From: Halomonas stenophila
Lineage (GTDB): Bacteria > Pseudomonadota > Gammaproteobacteria > Pseudomonadales > Halomonadaceae
DNA length: 64,000 nt
Assembly: GCF_014192275.1 (NCBI RefSeq)
Contig: NZ_JACHXR010000004.1
Span: 1 to 64,000 of the forward strand
Reading direction: 5' to 3'
In this document: positions 26,105 through 33,543 of the stretch, piece after piece
How positions within the stretch are numbered: position 1 is the first letter of the stretch
Layout of the letters: the number at the start of each line of letters is the position of its first letter
Program-made: the position numbers and the translations under genes
The notes under the pieces: generated by a model
Database searches by the model: none
Told to the model about the DNA's origin: nothing
Seen by the model: the letters and a program-made list of their open reading frames with translations, nothing else

Positions 26105-26554
26105 ATGCCGAACCTCTGGGTCGACGCCGATGCCTGCCCGCGCATCGCCCGCGACATCATCGTGCGCGCCGCCGAGCGTACCGCCACCCCGACCACCTTC
26201 GTGGCCAACCACCAGGTCCCCCTGCCGCCCTCGAAGTGGGTCAAGGGGCTGGCGGTGAGCCACGGCTTCGACGCCGCCGACGACGAGATCGTCGAACGCC
26301 TCCAGCCGGGCGACCTCGTCGTCACCTCGGACCTGCCGCTGGCCATGGCCGCCATCGAGCGCGGCGCCAGGGTGATGACCAGCCGCGGCGAGGCCCTGAA
26401 CGAGAGCAATATCCGCGCGCGGGTGCAGATGAGGGACTTCATGGAGACCCTGCGCGCCAGCGGCGAGCACACCGGTGGCCCCAAGGGCTATTCGGACGTG
26501 GATCGCCGCGAGTTCGCCAATGCCCTGGACCGCTGGCTGGCGAAGCAGAAGTAA
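26105..26554 (+). CDS. yaiI: YaiI/YqxD family (UPF0178) protein
   Basis: A 149-residue NYN/PIN-like protein of the UPF0178 family, with an uncharacterised putative nuclease fold. Conserved features are the WVDADACPRIARDII start with the two aspartates and a cysteine, VSHGFDAADDEIV, GDLVVTSDLPLA, and the C-terminal GGPKGYSDVDRREFANALD. GAGGAG precedes the ATG. Its 3' end runs directly into a GGGGTTAACCCC palindrome and the second pyrimidine-rich repeat. Confidence 0.92.
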   Translation: MPNLWVDADACPRIARDIIVRAAERTATPTTFVANHQVPLPPSKWVKGLAVSHGFDAADDEIVERLQPGDLVVTSDLPLAMAAIERGARVMTSRGEALNESNIRARVQMRDFMETLRASGEHTGGPKGYSDVDRREFANALDRWLAKQK

Positions 26555-26597
26555 GGGGTTAACCCCTCACTCCTCGCTCCTCACGCCTCGCCCCTCA
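26555..26597. repeat. GGGGTTAACCCC palindrome plus pyrimidine-rich repeat, copy 2
   Basis: A perfect 12-bp palindrome (26555-26566) begins at the yaiI stop. It is followed by CCTCACTCC-TCGCTCC-TCACGCC-TCGCCCC units like those at 17832-17879. The tract ends at the stop of the convergent glutathionyl-hydroquinone reductase gene. It may be a shared 3'-end element. Confidence 0.5.
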
Positions 26598-27602
26598 TCA
26601 CCCCTTCTCGCGAATCCCCCGGCCCGGCAGGCGCTTCCGGTCATGGGGCCGGTCGAGCCGCAGCAGCGGCCCGGCGGGCACGATGCCGTTGGGGTTGATG
26701 GTCTTGTGGCTCATGTAATAGTGGCGCTGGATATGGTCCAGGTTCACCGTCTCGGCCACGCCCGGCCACTGATAGAGCTCGCGCAGGTAGTTCGACAGGT
26801 TCGGGTAATCCTCGATGCGCCGCAGGTTGCACTTGAAGTGGCCGTGATAGACGGCATCGAAGCGCACCAGGGTGGTGAACAGGCGGATATCTGCCTCGGT
26901 GAGCCACTCGCCGGCCAGGTAGCGCCATTCGGCGAGCCGGGTCTCCAGCCGGTCGAGGGCGGCGAACAGTGCCTCGACGTGCTTCTCGTAGACGGCCTGC
27001 TCGGTGGCGAAGCCGGCCTTGTAGACCCCGTTGTTGACATGGTCGTAGACATCGGCATTGACGGCATCGATGGTCTCGCGGAGGTCCGCCGGATAGAGGT
27101 CGAGCCGGTTGCCGGTGAGTCCATCGAAGGCGGTGTTGAAGATGCGCACCAGATCCGCCGACTCGTTGTTGACGATCCGGCCGTCCTGCCTGTCCCACAG
27201 GGCCGGCACCGTTACCCGCCCGGTGTAGTGGGGGTCGGTGAGGGTATAGAGCTCGCGATGGTAGTCGACGCCATTGAGCGGGTCGCCGCTGGAGCCCTCG
27301 TCCTGGTGGTAGGTCCACCCCTGGTCGAGCATCAGCGGGCTGGTGTGTGACACGCCGATCAGTCCCTCGAGCCCCTTGAGGCGCCGCATGATCAGCGTGC
27401 GGTGGGCCCAGGGGCAGGCCAGTGAGACGTAGAGGTGATAGCGCCCCGCCTCGGCGGGCCGACCCGGCTGGCCATCCGGTCCCGGTGCCCCGTCGGCGGT
27501 GACCCAGTCGCGCAGCTTGGCGGATTCGCGAACGAACTCCCCGCCGTGCTTCTCGGTGTCGTACCACTGGTCGTGCCACTGTCCGTCGATCAAGAGCCCC
27601 AT
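26598..27602 (-). CDS. yqjG: Glutathionyl-hydroquinone reductase (GST superfamily)
   Basis: A 334-residue Xi-class glutathione transferase that reduces glutathionyl-hydroquinones. The catalytic CPWAHRT motif lies near residue 69. The C-terminal helical domain includes the long DIRLFTTLVRFDAVYHGHFKCN segment and LSNYLRELYQWPGVAETVNLDHIQRHYY, which are characteristic of YqjG/EcfG. Length fits the family. It is convergent with yaiI. A 15-bp palindrome lies about 20 bp upstream of the start and may be an operator. Confidence 0.93.
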   Translation of the reverse strand: MGLLIDGQWHDQWYDTEKHGGEFVRESAKLRDWVTADGAPGPDGQPGRPAEAGRYHLYVSLACPWAHRTLIMRRLKGLEGLIGVSHTSPLMLDQGWTYHQDEGSSGDPLNGVDYHRELYTLTDPHYTGRVTVPALWDRQDGRIVNNESADLVRIFNTAFDGLTGNRLDLYPADLRETIDAVNADVYDHVNNGVYKAGFATEQAVYEKHVEALFAALDRLETRLAEWRYLAGEWLTEADIRLFTTLVRFDAVYHGHFKCNLRRIEDYPNLSNYLRELYQWPGVAETVNLDHIQRHYYMSHKTINPNGIVPAGPLLRLDRPHDRKRLPGRGIREKG

Positions 27603-27622
27603 CTCGGCCTCCTCGTTACTGG

Positions 27623-27637
27623 TAAGGGTTACCCTTA
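27623..27637. promoter_or_regulatory. Palindrome upstream of yqjG
   Basis: TAAGGGT-T-ACCCTTA is a perfect odd palindrome 21 bp upstream of the yqjG ATG, in the position of a repressor operator overlapping the promoter. It lies between yqjG and the LysR gene end. The regulator is unknown. Confidence 0.45.
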
Positions 27638-27683
27638 GCGTAAGCCAATAAAATCGAAGCTCAAGCGCACAATTTGCCGACGA

Positions 27684-28598
27684 TCATTCGATCTTTTCGA
27701 ACCGATGCGGCGGCGCGCAGGCCATGACGGCCTCCTGCAGGTGCCGGGCCATGGCCCGGGTGGCCGGCCCGGCACGGTCCTGGTCGCGGTGGATCAGCTG
27801 GATCGGCACCTCGCGCACGCCGCCGGCCGCCAGCGGCAGCGGCTTCAGGCGCCCGGCCTGCAGGGCGTCGAGGATGCGCGTCTCGGGCACCCAGGCGAAG
27901 CCGAGGTTGCGCTCGAGCATGTCGATGGAGGTGTCGAGATGGCTCACCGTCCAGCGCTGCTCGGCCTTCAGCCAGCCGGCATCCAGCGACTGGCGCAGGG
28001 CGGAATCGCGCACCACCAGCTGGCGGTGCTGCTCCAGGTCACGCAGGTCCAGCGCCCGTCCCAGGCGATGCAGCGGATGGTCGGGGTGGGCGACGGCGAT
28101 GAAGCCGACCGTCACCAGCGGCTCGCCCAGGAAGCCGCGGGCGGCCAGGCCCGAGACCAGCAGGTCGGCATGGCCGTCCTGGAGCATCTCGACGCCGCCG
28201 TTGAGCACCGTCTCGTGGAGCTGTACGCGCACATGGGGATAGGTCGCCGAGAACGACTCGAGGGCCCGGGCCAGGGCATCCGGGGGAAAGATCTGGTCGA
28301 TGGCCAGCACGATCTCCGCCTCCAGCCCTTCGGCCAGCCGCGTAGCCACATCCTCCAGCGAGTCGGCGTTCTCGATCAGCTGGCGGGCCCGGCGCAGCAG
28401 CATCTCGCCGGCCTCGGTCAGCCGCACCTGACGCCCCACCGGCTCCAGCACCGCCACGCCGAGCTGCTCCTCGAGCTTGTGCACCGCATGGTTGAGGGTG
28501 GAGGGGCTCTTGTGGATGGCCTCGGCGGCGCGGGCGAAGCCGCCATGGTCCACCACCGCGGCGAGCATCTGCCACTGTGCAAGGGTGACGCGAGACAT
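27684..28598 (-). CDS. LysR-family transcriptional regulator
   Basis: A 304-residue LysR regulator. The winged helix-turn-helix is at residues 1-60 (LAQWQMLAAVVDHGGFARAAEAIHKSPSTLNHAVHKLEEQLG), followed by a type 2 periplasmic-binding-like effector domain with a short EIVLAIDQIFPPDAL start. It diverges from the pirin gene with 99 bp between starts, the usual geometry in which a LysR protein controls its neighbour. A TTCGA-N5-TCGAA inverted repeat lies directly at its start. The effector is unknown. Confidence 0.88.
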   Translation of the reverse strand: MSRVTLAQWQMLAAVVDHGGFARAAEAIHKSPSTLNHAVHKLEEQLGVAVLEPVGRQVRLTEAGEMLLRRARQLIENADSLEDVATRLAEGLEAEIVLAIDQIFPPDALARALESFSATYPHVRVQLHETVLNGGVEMLQDGHADLLVSGLAARGFLGEPLVTVGFIAVAHPDHPLHRLGRALDLRDLEQHRQLVVRDSALRQSLDAGWLKAEQRWTVSHLDTSIDMLERNLGFAWVPETRILDALQAGRLKPLPLAAGGVREVPIQLIHRDQDRAGPATRAMARHLQEAVMACAPPHRFEKIE

Positions 28599-28599
28599 T

Positions 28600-28614
28600 T
28601 TCGAATTCCTCGAA
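28600..28614. promoter_or_regulatory. Candidate LysR-type operator
   Basis: TTCGA-ATTCC-TCGAA is an inverted repeat with a T-N11-A core, immediately upstream of the LysR ATG. A further TTCGAA is at 28643-28648. Confidence 0.45.
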
Positions 28615-28658
28615 CCGATTGCGCGAAATGATGCGCTTAATCTTCGAAAAAATCGGCC

Positions 28659-28664
28659 TATAAT
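28659..28664 (+). promoter_or_regulatory. TATAAT -10 box for the pirin gene
   Basis: A perfect TATAAT lies 33 bp before the pirin start. The -35 region 17 bases upstream (CTTAAT) is poor, as expected for an activated promoter next to a LysR gene. Confidence 0.5.
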
Positions 28665-28697
28665 GCCAGTCATCGATACCCTGACAGGAGACACGCC

Positions 28698-29549
28698 ATG
28701 CCGGCCAGTGCCACGACCCGCCGCATCGCGCGGCGGCTGAGCAGCCAACCCAGCCAGGACGGCGACGGCGTCGCGATCCGTCGCCTCCATGACTTCGGCG
28801 GCGGCCTGGACCCCTTCCTGATGCTCGACGAGCTGGAAGCCGCCCCGGATGATGACGACATCGGCGGGTTTCCCCCGCACCCGCATCGCGGCATCCAGAC
28901 CCTCACCTACGCGCTGCGGGGCGGCCTGCGCCACGAGGACCACCTGGGACATCACAGCAGCATCGGCGCCGGCGATGCCCAGTGGATGCACACCGGACGC
29001 GGCATCATCCACGGCGAGACGCCCTTCACCGACGATGGGGGCCTGCATGCCTTCCAGCTGTGGCTCAACCTGGCGGCCCGGGACAAGCTGTCCACGCCCA
29101 CCTATCGCGATGTCCGGGCCGCCGAGATGCCGCATCTCGCCAGGCCCGGCGCCGAGCTCATCGCCCTGGGCGGCGACTGGCGGCTCGCCGACGGCGAGGC
29201 GATACGCGGTCCCCTCGAGGCCCTAGCGGGCCAGGGAGCGATGGCTCACCTGCATCTCGCGGCCGGCGGCGCCCTCGCGCTGGAGAACACCGCGACCACC
29301 CTGCTGGTGTTCGTCTTCGACGGCCGCCTGGCGATCGCCGACGAAGCCGTGTCGCGCGGCGAGCTGGTGCGCCTTGGCCCCGGCGAGCGGCTGCCCCTCG
29401 CCAGCGATAGCGGGGCCGAGGCCCTGCTGCTCGCCGGGGAACCCCATGGGGAGCCGATCGCCCACTACGGCCCCTTCGTGATGAACCATCGCCATGAGCT
29501 CGAGCAGGCCATGCGCGACTACCGCGACGGGACCTTCACCGCCCCCTGA
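28698..29549 (+). CDS. Pirin family protein
   Basis: A bicupin protein of 283 residues. The N-terminal cupin shows the pirin metal site: GGFPPHPHRGIQTLTY, HSSIGAGDAQWMHTGRGIIHGE (three His and a Glu). FQLWLNLA follows. The C-terminal cupin is degenerate. Some bacterial pirins have quercetinase or redox-regulatory roles; nothing here decides. AGGAG precedes the ATG. It is divergent from the LysR gene. Confidence 0.9.
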   Translation: MPASATTRRIARRLSSQPSQDGDGVAIRRLHDFGGGLDPFLMLDELEAAPDDDDIGGFPPHPHRGIQTLTYALRGGLRHEDHLGHHSSIGAGDAQWMHTGRGIIHGETPFTDDGGLHAFQLWLNLAARDKLSTPTYRDVRAAEMPHLARPGAELIALGGDWRLADGEAIRGPLEALAGQGAMAHLHLAAGGALALENTATTLLVFVFDGRLAIADEAVSRGELVRLGPGERLPLASDSGAEALLLAGEPHGEPIAHYGPFVMNHRHELEQAMRDYRDGTFTAP

Positions 29550-29663
29550 CGCCATCCCCGGGGGTTGCCAAGCCGCCACGAGTCGTGTCATCGTTGGCCT
29601 TAGTAAACAGTGTTCGCTATCCAACCGCCGGCTCCTGCCCAAGGCAAGGGGCTGTGCGTCTTA

Positions 29664-29679
29664 CTGTATGGGTGTACAG
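29664..29679 (+). promoter_or_regulatory. LexA-like box upstream of mepM
   Basis: CTGTATGGGTGTACAG matches the gammaproteobacterial SOS consensus CTGT-N8-ACAG, although the centre is not the usual AT-repeat. It lies 82 bp before the mepM start in an AT-rich promoter-like stretch. Confidence 0.45.
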
Positions 29680-29761
29680 ACTAGGCACTTCAACCATCAT
29701 AGGTTATGGTTTTAGTGACTTTTTCTATGTCCTCTACACCTTTTTTATTACGGCCAAATAC

Positions 29762-31465
29762 ATGATGCGAATCCTCCATTCGCTGCCCCGCACGCACAAG
29801 TTACTGTTGTTACCCGTTGCCACCATGGTCACTGTGCTGGGCGCCCACAAGATTCTCACCTCGGTCGAGGATGCCCGGCATGACCGGCAACCCCTCGACA
29901 CCGTCCTGGTCCCCCTCGACGCCAATGCCTCCCCGGGCGTGCCCTCGCTGTCCCTCGATCGCGAACCAGTCGCCAAGGCCATCCAGGTGGCTTCACGGGC
30001 CATGGATGCCACCCGCGAGCCCGTGCCCCTGTCACGGCTGGCCGCCTCCGAGATCGTCGACCTCGACCTCATCGAGACGGCCCGGGCCAGGCCGGCCCTT
30101 GCCTCGGCCGAGGGCGATGACGCGCAACGCGAGGCCATGGGCACCGCCTCCTCTCCCCTGGAGGAGGACGCCCGCCACATGGCCATCGTGCTCGGCACCT
30201 TGGCCAGCGGCATGCTCGCCTCCAACGAGCGCCTGGTGGCCGACGCCACCTCCTACGAGGAGGTCTCCGAGGACGAACTCGAGCTGTTCGACGAGGGCCC
30301 GATCCTCTTCGAGGAAGAGATCGCCGCCAGCGAGCCCTATGTCCCCGAGTGGCAGACCTACACCGTCCAGCCGGGCGATACCTTCGCGATCATGGCCCAG
30401 CAGCACCTGGGCATGGGCTACAGCGAGGTCATGACCCTGTTGGAGGCGATGCCCGAGCCGCGCCTGCTGACCCACTGGCGGGTCGGCAACCACTTCGAGT
30501 ATCAGCTCGACGCCAAGGGCGAGCTGCTCGCCCTGCGCCTGATGAAGAACGCCCGGGACGGCTACCTGGTCGAGCGTGGCGAGCAGGGCGTCGACGTGGC
30601 GACCATCGAGCGCGCCGGCGAGGCCACCCAGCGGCTCTTTGCCGGGACGGTGAGCGGCAGCTTCGCCCGCTCGGCACAGGCCACGGGCCTGACCAGCGCC
30701 GAGGTGGCCGAGCTCGCCCACGTGCTGGAGAAGAAACTGGACTTCCGCCGCGACACCCGTCGCGGCGATCGTTTTCAGGTGCTGGTGGAATCCGACATCA
30801 TCGATGGCGAGAGCCTCGACCCGCGGGTGCTGGCGGTCAACTACGACGGCGCGCGCATGGACCTGACCCTGGTGCGCAACGGCGAGGACAACCGCTTCTA
30901 CACCCCGGATGGCGCCAGTCTCGATCCGGCCTTCGACCGGCGGCCCTTCGCTGGCCACTACCGTCTGAGCTCGCCGTTCAACCCGCGTCGCCACCACCCG
31001 GTGACCGGGCGCATCAGCCCCCACAAGGGCACCGACTTCGCCATGCCGAGTGGCACGCCGGTCACCGCGCCCGCCGACGGCCGCGTGGAGAAGGTCGGCA
31101 ACCATCCGGCGGCCGGCCGCTACATCGTCGTCCGGCATGACAACGGCTACAAGACCCGCTACCTGCACCTGTCGCGGCCGATGGTCAATCGCGGCGACCG
31201 GGTGACCCGCGGCGAGCGCATCGCCCTGTCCGGCAACACCGGCCGCAGCACCGGCCCCCACCTGCATTACGAGGTGCTGGTCAACAACCGCCAGGTGGAC
31301 GCCATGAAGGTCGAGCTGCCGGAGAGCCAGAGCCTCAGCGGCGATGCCCTGGTGGCCTTCCAGCGCCAGGCCGAGCCGGTGCTGGCGGCCCTGCAGAGCG
31401 GCGAGACCGGCACCACGGTGGCCAGCACGGAAGCCGAGGTCAGCGACTCCGACGACGAGAGCTGA
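29762..31465 (+). CDS. mepM: M23 murein DD-endopeptidase, MepM type
   Basis: A 567-residue envelope protein. A cytoplasmic start and one membrane anchor (LLLLPVATMVTVLG, about residues 12-27) are followed by an acidic linker, a LysM-like/OapA region (YTVQPGDTFAIMAQQHLG, about 200) and a central domain. The C-terminal LytM/M23 domain has HKGTDFAMPSGTPVTAPADG, HxDN (VVRHDNGYKTRYLHLS) and GPHLHYEV zinc/catalytic motifs. Such enzymes cut D-Ala-mDAP crosslinks for wall growth. ATGATG doubles the start and no good ribosome site is seen. A 19-codon mini-frame ends across the start. A LexA-like box is upstream. Confidence 0.92.
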   Translation: MMRILHSLPRTHKLLLLPVATMVTVLGAHKILTSVEDARHDRQPLDTVLVPLDANASPGVPSLSLDREPVAKAIQVASRAMDATREPVPLSRLAASEIVDLDLIETARARPALASAEGDDAQREAMGTASSPLEEDARHMAIVLGTLASGMLASNERLVADATSYEEVSEDELELFDEGPILFEEEIAASEPYVPEWQTYTVQPGDTFAIMAQQHLGMGYSEVMTLLEAMPEPRLLTHWRVGNHFEYQLDAKGELLALRLMKNARDGYLVERGEQGVDVATIERAGEATQRLFAGTVSGSFARSAQATGLTSAEVAELAHVLEKKLDFRRDTRRGDRFQVLVESDIIDGESLDPRVLAVNYDGARMDLTLVRNGEDNRFYTPDGASLDPAFDRRPFAGHYRLSSPFNPRRHHPVTGRISPHKGTDFAMPSGTPVTAPADGRVEKVGNHPAAGRYIVVRHDNGYKTRYLHLSRPMVNRGDRVTRGERIALSGNTGRSTGPHLHYEVLVNNRQVDAMKVELPESQSLSGDALVAFQRQAEPVLAALQSGETGTTVASTEAEVSDSDDES

Positions 31466-31483
31466 GCCCGCCCCGGCCCTCAT

Positions 31484-31513
31484 GACGACGCCCCGCTCGT
31501 GCGGGGCGTCGTC
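31484..31513 (+). terminator. Hairpin after mepM
   Basis: A 13-bp perfect stem (GACGACGCCCCGC with its complement, TCGT loop) starts 19 bases after the mepM stop. The tail GTGTGTGTCC is only partly U-rich, so termination may be incomplete. Confidence 0.6.
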
Positions 31514-31674
31514 GTGTGTGTCCCCGCCGTTGGGGCGGCAAACACCGCCTCGGCGCGGGCCGCCTCCTTGACTCAGCATCGTCGGGACGGCCGCCACCTC
31601 CGTGGCTCCGCGCGCCTGTGCAGCGGCCTCCGGCCCGGTACACTGGCGATGAGATCCCCAGCCGGAGCCCACGC

Positions 31675-33543
31675 TTGCCCAGCCGTGATGCCCACGCCGA
31701 GACCACCCCGCCCGGGGAGGGGCGCCTGCCCGCCTTCCTCGGCGTCTTTCGCTACAGCCACCGGGCCCTGGGCCTGGTCTGGCAGACCTCACGGGGCCTG
31801 ACCCTGGGGCTGGCCCTGTGCACCCTGGTGGCCGGCGTGCTGCCCGCGGTGGCCGCCTGGATCGGCCAGCTGATCGTCGATGCGGTGGTCGCCGCCATGG
31901 CCCAGCACCGCGAGGGCTCAGCCCCGCTCGTCGACCTGCTCGGGCCGGTGCTGCGCTACGTGGCGATGGAGGCCGGGGTGGTGGCGCTGATCGCCCTGGC
32001 CCAGCGCGGCCTCTCGGCCCAGCAATCGCTGCTGCGTGCCCTGCTCGGCCAGAAGGTCAACGTGATGATCCTCGAGAAGGCCGGCACGCTGTCGCTCGCC
32101 CAGTTCGAGGACTCGGAGTTCTACGACAAGCTGACCCGGGCCCGGCGGGAGGCCTCGACCCGGCCCCTGGGCCTGGTCAACAAGACCTTCGGCCTGGCCC
32201 AGAACGGCATCTCGCTGGTCAGCTTCGGGGTGCTGCTGGTGCAGTTCTCGCCCTGGGCCCTGGTGGTGCTGGTGATCGGCGCCCTGCCGGTGTTCGTCTC
32301 CGAGGCCCGCTTCTCCGGCGACGCCTTCCGGCTGTTCCGCTGGCGTTCGCCCCAGACCCGCATGCAGATGTACCTCGAGACGGTGCTCGCCCGGGAGGAC
32401 AGCATCAAGGAGGTCAAGCTGTTCGGCCTGGAGCCGCTGCTGCTCGACCGCTACCGGCGCATCTTCGACACCCTCTACGCCGAGGATCGCCGCCTGACGA
32501 TCCGCCGCGAGTCCTGGGGCTTCCTGTTCGGCCTGCTCGGCACCCTGACCCTCTACGCCGCCTACGCCTGGGTGGTGGTGGAGACGGTGGCCGGCGCCCT
32601 GACACTGGGCGAGATGACCATGTACCTGATGGTCTTCAAGCAGGGCCAGGCGGCGCTGTCGGCGAGCCTCACCGCGATCGGCGGCATGTACGAGGACAAC
32701 CTCTACCTGTCGAACCTCTATGAATACCTGGAGCAGCCGGTGGCCCGCGAGACCGGCCGGTGCACCCGGGGCACCCGGCCGGGCGACGGCATCCGCTTCG
32801 AGGGGGTGAGCTTCACCTACCCCGGCGCCGATGCGCCGGCGCTCGCCGACATCGACCTGCACCTGACGCCGGGCCACAGCCTGGCCCTGGTCGGCGTCAA
32901 TGGCTCGGGCAAGACCACCCTGATCAAGCTGCTGACCCGGCTCTACGACCCCTCCGAGGGGCGCATCCTGCTCGACGGCAGCGACCTGCGCGACTGGGAC
33001 CTGGCCACGCTGCGTCGGCGCATCGGGGTGATCTTCCAGGACTTCGTGCGCTACCAGCTCAAGGTGGGCGAGAACCTGGGCGCCGGCGACGTCGCGGCCT
33101 TCGACGACGAGGCGCGCTGGCAGGAGGCAGCCCGGCGAGGCCTGGCGGAGGACTTCATCGCCACCATGTCGGCGGGCTACCACACCCAGCTGGGCCGCTG
33201 GTTCAAGGGCGGCCAGGAACTGTCCGGCGGACAGTGGCAGAAGATCGCCCTGGCCCGGGCCTACATGCGCGAGGACGCCGATATCCTGGTGCTCGACGAG
33301 CCCACCGCGGCCATGGACGCCGCCGCCGAGGCGGCGGTCTACGCCGACTTCCGCGACCATGCCCGGGACAAGATGACGGTGCTGATCTCCCACCGCTTCT
33401 CCACGGTGCGCGCCGCCGACCAGATCCTCGTCATCGACGGCGGGCGCATCCTCGAGCGCGGCGACCACCACAGCCTGATGGCCGAGAACGGCCGCTATGC
33501 CCGGCTGTTCCGGCTGCAGGCCAGGGGCTATGAAGACCCCTAG
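31675..33543 (+). CDS. ABC transporter, fused permease and ATP-binding protein
   Basis: A half-transporter of about 622 residues: a six-helix exporter-type membrane domain (about 30-340), then the ATPase with Walker A LVGVNGSGKTT (about 405), Q-loop (VIFQDF), signature LSGGQ (about 515), Walker B DILVLDEPTAAMD (about 537) and the H-loop (LISHRFSTV). It would act as a homodimer. Relatives include lipid/peptide exporters; the substrate is not evident. I propose a TTG start at 31675 because GGAG lies seven bases upstream; no ATG fits. Its stop overlaps that of the convergent L,D-transpeptidase gene in CTAG. Confidence 0.87.
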   Translation: MPSRDAHAETTPPGEGRLPAFLGVFRYSHRALGLVWQTSRGLTLGLALCTLVAGVLPAVAAWIGQLIVDAVVAAMAQHREGSAPLVDLLGPVLRYVAMEAGVVALIALAQRGLSAQQSLLRALLGQKVNVMILEKAGTLSLAQFEDSEFYDKLTRARREASTRPLGLVNKTFGLAQNGISLVSFGVLLVQFSPWALVVLVIGALPVFVSEARFSGDAFRLFRWRSPQTRMQMYLETVLAREDSIKEVKLFGLEPLLLDRYRRIFDTLYAEDRRLTIRRESWGFLFGLLGTLTLYAAYAWVVVETVAGALTLGEMTMYLMVFKQGQAALSASLTAIGGMYEDNLYLSNLYEYLEQPVARETGRCTRGTRPGDGIRFEGVSFTYPGADAPALADIDLHLTPGHSLALVGVNGSGKTTLIKLLTRLYDPSEGRILLDGSDLRDWDLATLRRRIGVIFQDFVRYQLKVGENLGAGDVAAFDDEARWQEAARRGLAEDFIATMSAGYHTQLGRWFKGGQELSGGQWQKIALARAYMREDADILVLDEPTAAMDAAAEAAVYADFRDHARDKMTVLISHRFSTVRAADQILVIDGGRILERGDHHSLMAENGRYARLFRLQARGYEDP

